Assembly: GCF_016123485.1 (NCBI RefSeq)
Contig: NZ_JADCKQ010000003.1
Location: 1-64,000, forward strand
Direction: 5' to 3'
From: Halocynthiibacter styelae
GTDB lineage: Bacteria; Pseudomonadota; Alphaproteobacteria; Rhodobacterales; Rhodobacteraceae
Length of the DNA stretch: 64,000 bases
This document shows positions 24,872 to 34,387 of the stretch, piece by piece. Below the pieces are notes generated by a model, which was not told the origin of the DNA, ran no database searches, and saw nothing but the letters and a program-made list of their open reading frames with translations. Position 1 is the stretch's first letter, and the number at the start of each line of letters is the position of its first letter. The position numbers were made by a program, and so were the translations under genes.

Positions 24872-25376
24872 ACCGCGCGCTTATGTGAAATATCCCGACA
24901 AACGCCTGCGCACAGCTGCGGCGGATGTGACTGAAATCACCGATGAAACCCGTCAGATCTGGGCGGATATGGTTGAAACCATGGATGCGATGCCGGGCGT
25001 TGGTCTGGCAGCAGTGCAGATTGGTGTGATGCAGCGTCTTGCCGTTGTGGATGCTTCGGACGAGCGTGGCAAAGCGGTGCTGATGGCAAATCCGAAGGTG
25101 CTGCATGCGTCCGGGCAGTTACGTGAACATGAAGAAGCCAGCCCAAACCTGCCCGGTGTCTCTGCTGTGATCAGCCGCCCGCGTGCTGTGACGGTTGAAT
25201 TCATGAACGTGGATGGTGAGATTGAAGAACGTGACTTTGTCGGGATCTGGGCGACCTCTGTGCAGCATCAGATCGACCACCTGGCAGGCAAGATGTATCT
25301 TGATCACCTGAAGCCAGTGAAACGCCAGATGCTGATTAAAAAGGCGCAGAAACTGATGAAAGCCGGGGGCGTCTGA
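24861..25376 (+). CDS. Deformylase-like pseudo-enzyme (third paralogue)
   Basis: A 171-residue full-length deformylase homologue whose catalytic motifs are replaced. Motif 1 reads [10 protein letters not shown] (Pro to Val), motif 2 EASPNLPG (metal-ligand Cys to Ser, position 94) and motif 3 QHQIDHLAG (catalytic Glu to Gln, position 137). The fold and the C-terminal basic helix ([14 protein letters not shown]) are kept. Normal deformylation is therefore unlikely; a binding or regulatory role at the ribosome is conceivable. The ATG at 24861 has CAGGAGAAACC upstream. It overlaps the fmt start by one base. Confidence 0.9.
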   Translation: MQGKPRAYVKYPDKRLRTAAADVTEITDETRQIWADMVETMDAMPGVGLAAVQIGVMQRLAVVDASDERGKAVLMANPKVLHASGQLREHEEASPNLPGVSAVISRPRAVTVEFMNVDGEIEERDFVGIWATSVQHQIDHLAGKMYLDHLKPVKRQMLIKKAQKLMKAGGV

Positions 25377-26281
25377 TGCGTGTTATCTTTATGGGGTCAC
25401 CGGATTTTTCCGTTTCAGCCCTGGATGCGCTGATAGATGCGGGCCATGAAATCGCCTGCGTTTATTGTCAGCCCCCACGCCCGGCCGGACGCGGCAAAAA
25501 AGACCGGCCAACTGCGGTTCAGGCCCGTGCGGAAGAACTGGGTCTGTTGGTACGCCATCCATTGAACTTTAAAGATCCCGCCGATGTCGCGGCCTTTGCG
25601 GAACTGAAGGCAGATATCGCGGTTGTTGTGGCTTATGGCCTGATCCTGCCGCAGTCCATTCTGGACGCCCCTTCAAAGGGTTGTTTGAATATTCATGCCT
25701 CTCTGTTGCCACGCTGGCGCGGTGCTGCGCCGATCCATCGCGCGATTATGGCGGGGGATGAAAAATCCGGTGTCTGCATCATGCAGATGGATGCGGGGCT
25801 TGATACGGGTGACGTGCTGCTGCGCGATGAACTGGTGATTGGTGCCACAGAAACAACTGCTGATCTGCATGATCGCCTGGCCGTGATGGGGGCAGGGATG
25901 ATCGTGCAATCCCTTGAAAAATATGACGATCTTTCGCCTGCGCCGCAGCTGGAAGAGGGCGTGAATTACGCCCATAAGATTGACAAGGCTGAAGCGCAGA
26001 TTGACTGGTCGCGCCCGGCGGTTGAAATTGATCGTCAGATCCGTGGGCTTTCGCCTTTTCCAGGGGCCTGGTGTATGTTGGGCAAGGACCGCCTGAAATT
26101 GTTGGGGTCTGAACTTGCCGAAGGTGCAGGTGCGGCGGGCGAAGTCCTGGATGATCAATTGCTTATCGCTTGTGGCGAAGGGGCGGTGCGCCTTACGCGC
26201 TTGCAACGTGCGGGCAAAGGTGCGCAGGATGCAGAGGTGTTTCAGCGTGGCAAGCCGATTGAAAAAGGCACTGTTTTGTAA
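25376..26281 (+). CDS. fmt: Methionyl-tRNA formyltransferase
   Basis: A 301-residue enzyme that formylates initiator Met-tRNA with 10-formyl-tetrahydrofolate. The N-terminal domain starts [32 protein letters not shown] carries the catalytic Asn/His region and the family signature. The C-terminal tRNA-binding domain follows GLSPFPGAW. Its start overlaps the preceding stop (TGATG). Fmt and deformylase act on the same formyl group, explaining the operon. Confidence 0.97.
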   Translation: MRVIFMGSPDFSVSALDALIDAGHEIACVYCQPPRPAGRGKKDRPTAVQARAEELGLLVRHPLNFKDPADVAAFAELKADIAVVVAYGLILPQSILDAPSKGCLNIHASLLPRWRGAAPIHRAIMAGDEKSGVCIMQMDAGLDTGDVLLRDELVIGATETTADLHDRLAVMGAGMIVQSLEKYDDLSPAPQLEEGVNYAHKIDKAEAQIDWSRPAVEIDRQIRGLSPFPGAWCMLGKDRLKLLGSELAEGAGAAGEVLDDQLLIACGEGAVRLTRLQRAGKGAQDAEVFQRGKPIEKGTVL

Positions 26282-26292
26282 AGGAAAAATAC

Positions 26293-26529
26293 ATGCTTCT
26301 GGTCTTGATGGGAACAGTCGTGGTTGCAGGGATTATAGGCTATGCCTCTGAAAAATCAGAGTTTACGCATAATGGTTATCTGTCGTCGATCATCATCTGC
26401 GTTGGCGGTGCTTTTCTGTTCTATTTTGTCAGTCTTATGTTTGGAATTGGCTTTGCCTCACCAGGGGTGAATGCCATTGTCTCATCGGTCGGGGCGTTGC
26501 TTATCGTACCCTTCCACTGGAGGAAGTAA
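26293..26529 (+). CDS. Small membrane protein, unknown
   Basis: A 78-residue protein with two or three hydrophobic segments (LVLMGTVVVAGIIGYA, YLSSIIICVGGAFLFYFVSL, VNAIVSSVGALLIVPF). It ends in FHWRK. GAGGAAGT-like spacing to its neighbour and a one-base overlap with the next start argue for co-translation. The pattern resembles GlsB/YeaQ/YmgE-type proteins, but no clear family motif is seen. Confidence 0.65.
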   Translation: MLLVLMGTVVVAGIIGYASEKSEFTHNGYLSSIIICVGGAFLFYFVSLMFGIGFASPGVNAIVSSVGALLIVPFHWRK

Positions 26530-26771
26530 TGGGAATCATTATCTTTTTGCTGATCATCGGGGCAGGGGCCGGGTTCATTGCGACCCGTGTGATGGACCTT
26601 GAAACCGATGTCGTCACCACCGTTGCAATCGGTGTGCTGGGGGCAATTATTGGTGGCCTGATTTTGCGTTTTGTTGCAACGGTCATCGGCTGGCTGGGCG
26701 GATTTGTCGGTGCGGTTCTGGGGGCTGTTCTTCTGATCTGGCTTTACCAGAAATACGGCCCGAAACGCTAA
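26529..26771 (+). CDS. GlsB/YeaQ/YmgE-family membrane protein
   Basis: An 80-residue inner-membrane protein with three hydrophobic, glycine-rich segments: IIIFLLIIGAGAGFIATRV, VAIGVLGAIIGGLILRF and FVGAVLGAVLLIWLYQKY. The arrangement fits the transglycosylase-associated (GlsB/YeaQ) family linked to stress and envelope. Last gene of the def-fmt unit, before a large inverted repeat. Confidence 0.75.
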   Translation: MGIIIFLLIIGAGAGFIATRVMDLETDVVTTVAIGVLGAIIGGLILRFVATVIGWLGGFVGAVLGAVLLIWLYQKYGPKR

Positions 26772-26775
26772 ACTT

Positions 26776-26818
26776 TACAATCTTTAAACCGCGCAAAAGG
26801 CGAAGTTTAAAGATTGTA
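26776..26818. terminator. 14-base inverted repeat between convergent units
   Basis: TACAATCTTTAAAC (26776-26789) and GTTTAAAGATTGTA (26805-26818) pair perfectly around a 15-base loop. The stem is AT-rich and lacks a long uridine tract, unlike usual terminators here. It separates the def-fmt unit from the convergent rnhA unit and probably stops both. Confidence 0.65.
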
Positions 26819-26824
26819 CAGGTC

Positions 26825-27283
26825 TCATCGCTTCTTTTTGTAAGGTTCCATGCCTTCGCGTGCCAGCTCATCCGCACGTTCATTTTCCGCATGTCCCGCG
26901 TGGCCTTTGATCCATTTCCAGGTCACCTGATGGCGGGCCTGGGCGGCGTCCAGGCGCTTCCATAGATCTTCATTTTTCACAGGCTTTTTCGCGGCGGTTT
27001 TCCAGCCGTTTTTCTTCCAGCCAAAAATCCACTTTGTCACCCCGTCTTTCACGTAGGAACTGTCGGTGGTGATCGTCAGTTCAGACGGCCGTTCCAGGGT
27101 TTCAAGCGCGCTGATCGCGGCCATCAGTTCCATACGGTTGTTGGTGGTTTCCCCTTCGCCGCCCTTCAGGCAGCGTTCTTTCAGGATATCGTCACCATTC
27201 AGCGCACGCAACAAAACGCCCCATCCCCCGGGGCCGGGGTTTCCGGAACATGCACCATCGGTCCAGGCGTGTAGATCAGGCAT
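26825..27283 (-). CDS. rnhA: Ribonuclease HI
   Basis: A 152-residue enzyme that cuts the RNA strand of RNA-DNA hybrids. The acidic catalytic residues are visible in [35 protein letters not shown] and [15 protein letters not shown]. The basic handle [21 protein letters not shown] is present. Its start overlaps the upstream methyltransferase end by eight bases. Last gene of a minus-strand unit. Confidence 0.97.
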   Translation of the reverse strand: MPDLHAWTDGACSGNPGPGGWGVLLRALNGDDILKERCLKGGEGETTNNRMELMAAISALETLERPSELTITTDSSYVKDGVTKWIFGWKKNGWKTAAKKPVKNEDLWKRLDAAQARHQVTWKWIKGHAGHAENERADELAREGMEPYKKKR

Positions 27284-27878
27284 TCTGTGGCTTTCTTAAG
27301 GTGATGGTAATATGTTGGGCTTCTTCGCCGCTGAGGCCGATGGACGATCCGCGGGTGATTTGCGGATCAGCCAGGCCGGCCCCCTGCATATGGGACAGCA
27401 GTTCATCTTCAGTGAAGTAACTGTAGAGGCGGCCAATGCTGTCGCGATGTTCACCATCACCCAGCTTCATTGCGATGTAAAACAGGCCGCCGGGCTTCAG
27501 GGTTGCGGTCAGCTGAGTGATCAGATCGGGGAAGGCATCACGCGGCGCGTGCAGCAGGCTGAAGCTGGCCCAGATGCCGTCGTAGGTATCCTGACCACCG
27601 ACCTCTTCAAAGCGGGCGATGCGGGCTGTGACACCGCTGTCACAGGCGAGTTGCACCATGTCAGGTGAGGCATCCACGGCATCCACACGGTGACCAGCAT
27701 CCTGCATGGCTTTCGCCATATGGCCGGGGCCACAACCGAGATCAAGGATCAGAGAACCGGCAGGCAGAGCGGCGATAAAAGACCCTAATTCAGGGGATTT
27801 TGCATCTTCGGTGGTGATTTTCGCATAGTCAGAACTGCGCGCGTTGTAGACTTGGATTGTTTCGTCATCGACAGGCAT
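27276..27878 (-). CDS. SAM-dependent methyltransferase, unknown substrate
   Basis: A 200-residue class I methyltransferase. Motif I is [16 protein letters not shown], followed by [10 protein letters not shown] (acidic loop binding the ribose) and [18 protein letters not shown]. No targeting domain is seen, so the substrate is open. Its start overlaps the LysE-type stop by one base and its end overlaps rnhA. Confidence 0.87.
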   Translation of the reverse strand: MPVDDETIQVYNARSSDYAKITTEDAKSPELGSFIAALPAGSLILDLGCGPGHMAKAMQDAGHRVDAVDASPDMVQLACDSGVTARIARFEEVGGQDTYDGIWASFSLLHAPRDAFPDLITQLTATLKPGGLFYIAMKLGDGEHRDSIGRLYSYFTEDELLSHMQGAGLADPQITRGSSIGLSGEEAQHITITLRKPQNA

Positions 27879-28495
27879 CAGGCTTTCTCCATCGCAAGTT
27901 TCAGGCCCAGACCTGCAAAGCTGGCAGCGAAGATCCGGCGGATCCAGCTTTGCGCGCGTGGGTTTTCAAGAACCTTGCGGCGGGCGACGGAGGCAAAGAC
28001 ACCGTAAAGCACGAAGACAAGGAAGGTCATGACCATGAAGGCTGCGCCCAGGGTGATCATTTCGCTGGTTGCAGTGCCGGGGGTGCCGGAGAGGAACTGC
28101 GGCAGGAAGGCCAGGAAGAAGATCGACAGTTTCGGGTTCAGCACATTGATCAGCGTGCCGCGTGTTGCGGTGCGGGTGAGCGACGCGCGCGGGGCGGAAT
28201 TATCCGGGTTGACCGATAGCTTGCTGCTGTCGCGCAGGGTCTGCCAGGCCATGTAAAGCAGAAAGGCGACGCCTGCGAATTTCACCAGCTGAAACAGCAG
28301 GGCAGAGCTGTGCAGGATCGCGGCAACACCCAGGATCGCGGCCAGAAGATGCGGAATGATCCCAAGGGTGCAACCCAAGGCGGCGGCAAGGGCGGCGCGG
28401 TGTCCGCGCAAAAACCCGGTGGAGATCGTATAGATCACGCCCGTCCCAGGGGAGAGCACAACAATCAGGGCGGTCAGCAGGAATTCGGGGGTCAT
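27878..28495 (-). CDS. LysE-family translocator
   Basis: A 205-residue inner-membrane exporter with six hydrophobic segments. The N-terminus LTALIVVLSPGTGVIYTIST carries the LysE/RhtB P-G motif; VKFAGVAFLLYMAWQTLR and LINVLNPKLSIFFLAFLPQF are also characteristic. It probably exports amino acids or similar metabolites. Nine bases after ispH, so likely the same transcript. A second LysE-type gene is at 35143. Confidence 0.88.
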   Translation of the reverse strand: MTPEFLLTALIVVLSPGTGVIYTISTGFLRGHRAALAAALGCTLGIIPHLLAAILGVAAILHSSALLFQLVKFAGVAFLLYMAWQTLRDSSKLSVNPDNSAPRASLTRTATRGTLINVLNPKLSIFFLAFLPQFLSGTPGTATSEMITLGAAFMVMTFLVFVLYGVFASVARRKVLENPRAQSWIRRIFAASFAGLGLKLAMEKA

Positions 28496-28504
28496 GGTGG
28501 CCTC

Positions 28505-29452
28505 TTACGTGCGCAGGACGCGCGGGACTTTGAACTCGATGTTTTCCTGTGCGGTTTCAACCATTTCCACGGTCACGTCGTAACGATCACGGAAAGCGTC
28601 TATCACCTCATCCATCAGAACTTCGGGTGCGGATGCCCCGGCGGTCAGGCCGACGGATGTGATGCCGTCCAGCGCGCGCCAGTCGATATTGGCGGCGCGT
28701 TCCACCAGCTGGGAATAGTCGCAGCCAGCCGCAGCGCCGACTTCGACCAGACGGCGGGAGTTTGAGGAATTGGGCGCGCCGATCACCAGGATCGCATCGG
28801 CCTTTGGCGCGATGGCTTTAACCGCGTGCTGGCGGTTGGTGGTGGCGTAGCAGATGTCTTCCTTATGCGGGCCGACAATGGCAGGGAAACGGGCCTTGAG
28901 CGCATCGACAATATCGGCAGTGTCATCAATCGAAAGCGTCGTCTGGGTGATATAGGCAAGCTGTTCAGGGTCGCGTACCTGCAGCCCTGCCACATCGTCA
29001 GGGGTTTCGACCAGCAGGACTTCACCTTCCGGCAATTGCCCCATGGTGCCAATGGTTTCCGGGTGGCCGTCATGGCCGATCATCACCATTTGCAGGCCAT
29101 TTGCAGAATGACGTTCAGCTTCGATATGCACCTTGGACACCAGCGGGCAGGTGGCATCGACCCAGATCATTTCGCGCGAAGTTGCAGCGGCGGGCACGGA
29201 TTTGGGCACGCCATGGGCGGAGAAGATCACCGGGCGGTCATCGGGGCAATCGGTAAGTTCTTCGACAAAGATAGCGCCTTTGGCCTTCAGCCCGTCGACA
29301 ACAAATTTATTGTGCACGATTTCGTGGCGCACATAGACGGGCGCGCCCCATTTTTCGATCGCCATTTCGACAACACGAATGGCGCGGACAACACCGGCGC
29401 AGAAACCGCGCGGCGCGGCGAGATAGATGGTCAGGGGGGATTTAGCTGTCAT
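28505..29452 (-). CDS. ispH: 4-hydroxy-3-methylbut-2-enyl diphosphate reductase
   Basis: The last enzyme of the methylerythritol phosphate pathway, producing IPP and DMAPP with a [4Fe-4S] cluster. The three cluster Cys are in [20 protein letters not shown] and [10 protein letters not shown]; the catalytic Glu region is followed by [12 protein letters not shown]. About 315 residues from the ATG at 29452 ([11 protein letters not shown]); the frame is open 16 codons upstream. Confidence 0.97.
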   Translation of the reverse strand: MTAKSPLTIYLAAPRGFCAGVVRAIRVVEMAIEKWGAPVYVRHEIVHNKFVVDGLKAKGAIFVEELTDCPDDRPVIFSAHGVPKSVPAAATSREMIWVDATCPLVSKVHIEAERHSANGLQMVMIGHDGHPETIGTMGQLPEGEVLLVETPDDVAGLQVRDPEQLAYITQTTLSIDDTADIVDALKARFPAIVGPHKEDICYATTNRQHAVKAIAPKADAILVIGAPNSSNSRRLVEVGAAAGCDYSQLVERAANIDWRALDGITSVGLTAGASAPEVLMDEVIDAFRDRYDVTVEMVETAQENIEFKVPRVLRT

Positions 29453-29540
29453 GGTGGCATCCTGCTTGCGTAGTTCACATTTAGGCGCAGGAAGCTTCAA
29501 GGTCCAGACCTGGCGTTCAGCTGGGGGACCGGAAAGGGAT

Positions 29541-29576
29541 GTATGATCGCGACGTCGTGGTCTGCCGCGATCATAC
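29541..29576. terminator. 11-base-pair hairpin with T tract on the plus strand
   Basis: GTATGATCGCG (29541-29551) and CGCGATCATAC (29566-29576) pair perfectly and are followed on the plus strand by TTTTTATAT. Both flanking genes are on the minus strand, so the tract faces the unexpected direction: either it stops antisense transcripts or the hairpin works without the tract for NYN-gene mRNA. Confidence 0.6.
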
Positions 29577-29593
29577 TTTTTATATGCTGCGTA

Positions 29594-30160
29594 TTACTCG
29601 GCTGTTTCCGGCGTGGCCGGATCAAAGTTCTCGCGCGGAGGCCGCCCGATCACGTCTTTAAGTTCCTGGAGCTCGATGAAGTTATCCGCCTGGCGACGGA
29701 GTTCATCTGAGATCATAGGAGGCTGGGACCGGATGGTGGAAACCACAGACACACGGACACCTTTGCGTTGGATGCTTTCGATCAATGGTCTGAAATCTCC
29801 ATCCCCGGAGAACAGAACAATGTGATCGACATGGGGCGCAAGCTCCATCGCATCGACAGCAAGTTCGATGTCCATATTGCCTTTGACTTTCCGCCGGCCC
29901 ATGGAATCTGTGTATTCCCGTGCCGGTTTGGTGACCATTGTGAACCCGTTATAGTTCAGCCAGTCGACCAGGGGCCGGATCGGAGAATAGTCATCATTTT
30001 CCAGCAGCGCAGTGTAGTAAAACGCGCGCAGCAGGCGACCGCGGCGCATGAATTCCTGGCGCAGCAGTTTGTAATCGATGTCGAAACCCAGTGACTTTGC
30101 AGCGGCGTATAGGTTAGAGCCATCAATGAACAGCGCCAGCCGTTCGTCTCGGTAAAACAT
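29594..30160 (-). CDS. NYN-domain protein (LabA/DUF88 type)
   Basis: A 188-residue PIN-like nuclease-fold protein. RLALFIDGSNLYAAAKSLG holds the first catalytic Asp, KGNMDIELAVDAME the second acidic cluster, and HIVLFSGDGDFRPLIESIQRKG the SGDGDF motif. Such proteins are predicted RNases that cut structured RNA. Divergent from folK across about 110 bases. Confidence 0.9.
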   Translation of the reverse strand: MFYRDERLALFIDGSNLYAAAKSLGFDIDYKLLRQEFMRRGRLLRAFYYTALLENDDYSPIRPLVDWLNYNGFTMVTKPAREYTDSMGRRKVKGNMDIELAVDAMELAPHVDHIVLFSGDGDFRPLIESIQRKGVRVSVVSTIRSQPPMISDELRRQADNFIELQELKDVIGRPPRENFDPATPETAE

Positions 30161-30272
30161 GTAATCCCTTTCGGTAAAGTGACGTTTCGTCCCGAATTAC
30201 TAATTACAGAGGCCTGGCGACCTCTGATGCGAAACTTACCATAGATAGGGGATATAAGCAGGGGAAAAGCAG

Positions 30273-30857
30273 TTGAAAAGTAAGAAAGCACATAAAACCG
30301 CCGTGATCGCATTGGGTGCGAACGATGACAGCGACTCGCTGGCGATGGTTGAACGCCTCCAGGTTGCCCTTGCGGAGCTTGAGTCTGAAGACATATCCGT
30401 GCGATTGGTCAGTAAGTTTTACCATTCCCCTTGTTTTCCAGCAGATTATGGTAACGATTTTGTAAACGCAGTCGCTGTTCTGGACGTTTTTCTGCCCCCG
30501 AATGAGGTGTTAATGCACCTTCATGAGGTGGAAAAAAACGCAGGTAGAATAAGGGGAAAGCGCTGGGGAACACGGCCTCTGGACCTTGATTTGCTGGCGC
30601 AAGAAAATTGCGTCTTGCCCAATCCCGATACCTTTCTTCGCTGGCACAACCTGCCTTTATCGGCACAATTAGAGGAAACCCCTGGTGAAATCATCCTGCC
30701 GCATCCGCGAATCACTGACAGGGGATTCGTTCTGATTCCGATGCGCGATGTGTTGCCGGACTGGGTGCATCCGGTGACGGGCAAAACGGTTGATGAGCTG
30801 ATTGCAGCCCTTCCTGAGGGGGCATGTGATGGCATAACCCCCCTGGACTTGCCGTAA
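30273..30857 (+). CDS. folK: 6-hydroxymethyl-7,8-dihydropterin pyrophosphokinase
   Basis: A 194-residue HPPK of folate synthesis that pyrophosphorylates the pterin with ATP. Motifs: VIALGANDD at the N-terminus, RWGTRPLDLDLL with the metal-binding D-x-D and PHPRITDRGFVLIPM. It appears to start with TTG at 30273 (GGGGAAAAGC upstream); no later ATG would keep the first strand. Followed by rpoZ after 125 bases. Confidence 0.93.
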   Translation: MKSKKAHKTAVIALGANDDSDSLAMVERLQVALAELESEDISVRLVSKFYHSPCFPADYGNDFVNAVAVLDVFLPPNEVLMHLHEVEKNAGRIRGKRWGTRPLDLDLLAQENCVLPNPDTFLRWHNLPLSAQLEETPGEIILPHPRITDRGFVLIPMRDVLPDWVHPVTGKTVDELIAALPEGACDGITPLDLP

Positions 30858-30982
30858 AAGCGGGTATTTGCGCAGCATAGGATGAAAAATGCAGGTATTG
30901 TGAAACATCAATTCCTGCTTGAATTCCGTTGCAGTGCAGCGTAAGTCAGTATCTTCAGACATCCCTGGAAATTGGAGCTCCC

Positions 30983-31336
30983 ATGGCCCGCGTTACGGTT
31001 GAAGATTGCGTCGACAAAGTACAGAACCGGTTTGAACTGGTAATGCTTGCCTCTCACCGGGCACGTGAAATTTCTGCAGGTGCGGAACTGACCGTCGACC
31101 GCGACAACGACAAAAACCCTGTTGTTGCTCTGCGTGAGATTGCCGACGAGACACAGGCAGTTGATGATCTGCGTGAGCGCGCCATTGAAAGCCATCAGAC
31201 CCAGATCGAGGTTGATGAACCTGAAGAAGACGCTATGGCGCTTCTGATGGGTGCTGAAGCAGACAAGCCTGCTGAAGACGATATGAGCGAAGAACGCCTG
31301 CTGCGTCAGTTGATGGAAGCGCAAGGCCAGGGTTAA
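30983..31336 (+). CDS. rpoZ: RNA polymerase omega subunit
   Basis: About 117 residues from the ATG at 30983 ([13 protein letters not shown]), with TTGGAGC upstream; the frame is open 18 codons earlier. [17 protein letters not shown] and [13 protein letters not shown] are the conserved omega motifs. The C-terminus is acidic, as in other alphaproteobacteria. It precedes rsh, the usual rpoZ-spoT pairing; omega carries part of a ppGpp site in E. coli. Confidence 0.96.
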   Translation: MARVTVEDCVDKVQNRFELVMLASHRAREISAGAELTVDRDNDKNPVVALREIADETQAVDDLRERAIESHQTQIEVDEPEEDAMALLMGAEADKPAEDDMSEERLLRQLMEAQGQG

Positions 31337-31378
31337 CCCCAGCGAAAGGTCGTAAGACCTGAGAAGAGTGCAGCCTGA

Positions 31379-33508
31379 ATGGCCGAAGAAACCACTGTCG
31401 ATGACCTGATTGACTGCATTCGTGCATATAATCCGAAATGCAATGAACATCTGATCCGCGCGGCGTTTGATTACGGCGCGCGTATGCATGAGGGGCAGTT
31501 CCGCCATTCCGGCGAACCCTATTTTACGCACCCGGTTGCTGTTGCCATGATCGTGGCTGAACAGAAGCTGGATGATGCAACGATCATCACGGCCCTGCTG
31601 CATGATACAATTGAAGACACCAAATCCACCTTCGCCGAAGTGGCTGAGATGTTTGGGTCTGAGGTTGCTGAACTTGTGGATGGTGTCACCAAACTGACAA
31701 ATCTGCAGCTGTCATCGAGTGAAACCAAACAGGCGGAAAATTTCCGTAAACTGTTTATGGCGATGTCGAAAGACATGCGGGTTCTGCTGGTGAAGCTTGC
31801 AGACCGTTTGCACAATATGCGCACCATCAAAGCCATGCGCCCGGAAAAGCAGGTGCAGAAGGCACGGGAAACCGTGGATATCTATGCGCCGCTTGCGGGC
31901 CGTATGGGTATGCAGTGGATGCGCGAAGAGCTGGAAGATCTGACTTTTGGGGTGCTGAACCCGGAAGGCCGGACCTCTATCATGCGCCGTTTCGTGCATT
32001 TGCGCGATGAAAGCGGCGATGTGATCGAAAAGATTACCGGCGATATTGAGACAGAGCTTGAGAAAGCGGGTGTCACGGCCGAAGTCTACGGACGTGCCAA
32101 GCGGCCCTATTCGGTCTGGCGCAAGATGGAAGAGAAAGACCAGGGCTTTTCGCGTCTTTCTGACATCTATGGCTTTCGGGTGATCACCCGGGAAATCAGT
32201 GACTGTTATCGTGTGCTGGGGGCGATCCATGCCCGCTGGAATGCGATCCCGGGCCGGTTTAAGGATTATATCTCTCAGCCGAAATCAAACGGATACCGTT
32301 CCATCCATACGACCGTTTCTGGGCGGGATGGGAAACGCGTTGAAGTCCAGATCCGCACGCCGCAGATGCATGACGTGGCAGAGGTCGGGGTTGCGGCGCA
32401 TTGGTCGTATAAAAACGGCGAACAAAGTGAAAACCCCTTTGCGGTGGATCCGGCGAAGTGGGTTGCCAGTCTGAATGAACGGTTTGATTCCGCTGAGGAT
32501 CACGATGAATTCCTCGAGCATGTGAAGCTTGAGATGTATTCTGATCAGGTGTTTTGTTTCACGCCCAAAGGCGAAGTCATCAAACTGCCCCGTGGCGCGA
32601 CGCCGCTGGATTTTGCTTATGCGATCCACACGCGCATTGGTGACAGCTGCGTGGGTGCGCGTATCGACGGCATTCGCACGCCTTTGTGGACGCGGATCCG
32701 CAATGGGCAATCTGTTGAAATCACCACTGCCGAAGGCCAGCGCCCCCAGGCGACCTGGCTTGATATTGTGGCAACCGGTAAGGCGAAATCTGCGATCCGC
32801 CGGTCCCTGCGCGAAGATGACCGCGAACGATTTGTCAAGCTTGGCCGTGAACTTGCGCGGGTTGCGTTTGAACATATTGGCAAGGTTGCAAGTGATAAGG
32901 CGCTGCTGACGGCTGCACGTCAGCTTGGCCTGAAGAATGCAGATTCTCTGCTGGCGCGTCTGGGCAGTGCAGAACTGACGGCGCGGGATGTGGTGGATAC
33001 GCTATATCCTGAACTTGCAGATAATCGGGGTGATGAGATCACCGCAGCGGGCGCGGTTCTGGGGCTGCCCGAAGATGAAACCCCGAAGACTGCGCAATGC
33101 TGCCAGCCGGTGCCGGGGGAACGTATCGTCGGGATAACATACCGGGGCGAAGGTGTGCTGGTGCATGGGATCGACTGCCCGGTGTTGTCTGATCTGGCGG
33201 ATCAGCCGGATCGCTGGATTGACCTGCACTGGCATTCCGGACGCCATGCGGCAGAACATGCGGTCACGCTGCATGTGACGATCAGCAATGACGCGGGTGT
33301 CCTGGGACGAATTTGCACCTTGATTGGCGAGCAGAAGGCCAATATCTCAAACCTGAGATTCCTGGATCGTAAACAGGATTTTTACAGTCTTCTGATTGAT
33401 GTGGAGCTGCGCGATGCGGCGCATCTGCATATGGTTATGACGGCGCTGGAAGCGGAAAGCGATGTGGCTTCGATTGAGCGACACCGTGATCCGGAACTGA
33501 AACCGTAA
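31379..33508 (+). CDS. rsh: Bifunctional (p)ppGpp synthetase/hydrolase
   Basis: A 709-residue RelA/SpoT protein controlling the stringent response. The HD hydrolase site is intact (HDTIEDT, 75-81). The synthetase domain has NAIPGRFKDYISQPKSNGY, where RFKD is the RXKD form typical of bifunctional enzymes, and EVQIRTPQMHDVAE. TGS (EVIKLPRGATPLDFAYAIHT) and C-terminal ACT domains follow. It is the only such enzyme in the window and probably the sole long RSH. Confidence 0.96.
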   Translation: MAEETTVDDLIDCIRAYNPKCNEHLIRAAFDYGARMHEGQFRHSGEPYFTHPVAVAMIVAEQKLDDATIITALLHDTIEDTKSTFAEVAEMFGSEVAELVDGVTKLTNLQLSSSETKQAENFRKLFMAMSKDMRVLLVKLADRLHNMRTIKAMRPEKQVQKARETVDIYAPLAGRMGMQWMREELEDLTFGVLNPEGRTSIMRRFVHLRDESGDVIEKITGDIETELEKAGVTAEVYGRAKRPYSVWRKMEEKDQGFSRLSDIYGFRVITREISDCYRVLGAIHARWNAIPGRFKDYISQPKSNGYRSIHTTVSGRDGKRVEVQIRTPQMHDVAEVGVAAHWSYKNGEQSENPFAVDPAKWVASLNERFDSAEDHDEFLEHVKLEMYSDQVFCFTPKGEVIKLPRGATPLDFAYAIHTRIGDSCVGARIDGIRTPLWTRIRNGQSVEITTAEGQRPQATWLDIVATGKAKSAIRRSLREDDRERFVKLGRELARVAFEHIGKVASDKALLTAARQLGLKNADSLLARLGSAELTARDVVDTLYPELADNRGDEITAAGAVLGLPEDETPKTAQCCQPVPGERIVGITYRGEGVLVHGIDCPVLSDLADQPDRWIDLHWHSGRHAAEHAVTLHVTISNDAGVLGRICTLIGEQKANISNLRFLDRKQDFYSLLIDVELRDAAHLHMVMTALEAESDVASIERHRDPELKP

Positions 33509-33535
33509 TCAACGCCTGCGGGCAGGGGATATAGG

Positions 33536-34318
33536 GTGGTCTTCAAGAGGCGTGATAAGCGATCAAATCTCGTGGCGCTACGGGATTTCTTCTGGCCGAA
33601 GACCGGCTGGAAGCGTGCATATCTCTATGTAAAGCATCGCCTGCAGCGTCTGCCGGATCCGCCACACCGTATCGCGCGTGGCATATTTGCAGGCGTGTTC
33701 ACCAGTTTTACACCCTTCTTCGGGCTGCATTTCTTTGTCGCGGCATTTATCTCGTTTATCCTGCGTGGCAATGTCATTGCGGCACTTTTGGCTACGTTTT
33801 TCGGCAACCCACTGACGTTCCCGTTTATCGGCCTGTCCAGCCTGAAGCTGGGGCAATATCTGCTGGGACTGATGGGGCGGGACGTGCCGGTTGCGGTGGT
33901 GGGTCAGCAGGATGTTGGGGTGGGTGCCACGCTCTGGCGTAATTTCCTGGCGATGTTTAATGATCAGGATGCGAACTGGGGCTTCCTCTGGGATTTCTAC
34001 AATACCTTTTTCTTACCCTATCTTGTAGGCGGTATTCTTCCGGGGCTGATTGCCGGGATCATTTGCTATTACATCACTGTACCGGTGATTGACCTGTATC
34101 AGAAACGGCGCAAAGGACGTCTGCGGCAGAAGTTCGAGGAAATTCGCGCCCAGAAGGCGGCGAAGGCCGCGGAAGGCGCAGCGGTGCAGGCTGCGGAAAA
34201 AGCGGAACAGGCGCGGCTGAACTGGCAGGATGCCCAGGAGGTGGCGATGGAAGCCGCAGAAAAAGCTGTTGAAGCCCGTCAGGAAGCAGAAAAGAAGACG
34301 ACGGAAACACCCGGGTAA
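33536..34318 (+). CDS. DUF2062 membrane protein
   Basis: A 260-residue protein starting with GTG. The first half has the DUF2062 pattern: HRIARGIFAGVFTSFTPFFG, then GNVIAALLATFFGNPLTFPF and a third hydrophobic stretch (LPYLVGGILPGLIAGIICYY). The last 80 residues form an alanine- and glutamate-rich helical tail, likely a cytosolic coiled coil. Function unknown. It lies between rsh and pdxJ in the conserved run. Confidence 0.9.
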   Translation: MVFKRRDKRSNLVALRDFFWPKTGWKRAYLYVKHRLQRLPDPPHRIARGIFAGVFTSFTPFFGLHFFVAAFISFILRGNVIAALLATFFGNPLTFPFIGLSSLKLGQYLLGLMGRDVPVAVVGQQDVGVGATLWRNFLAMFNDQDANWGFLWDFYNTFFLPYLVGGILPGLIAGIICYYITVPVIDLYQKRRKGRLRQKFEEIRAQKAAKAAEGAAVQAAEKAEQARLNWQDAQEVAMEAAEKAVEARQEAEKKTTETPG

Positions 34319-34387
34319 ACCGGCGATAATCACAGTGACAATCTTCAGATGACATCCTAGGCTCAGCTTCGAATCGGACAGGAGTTT

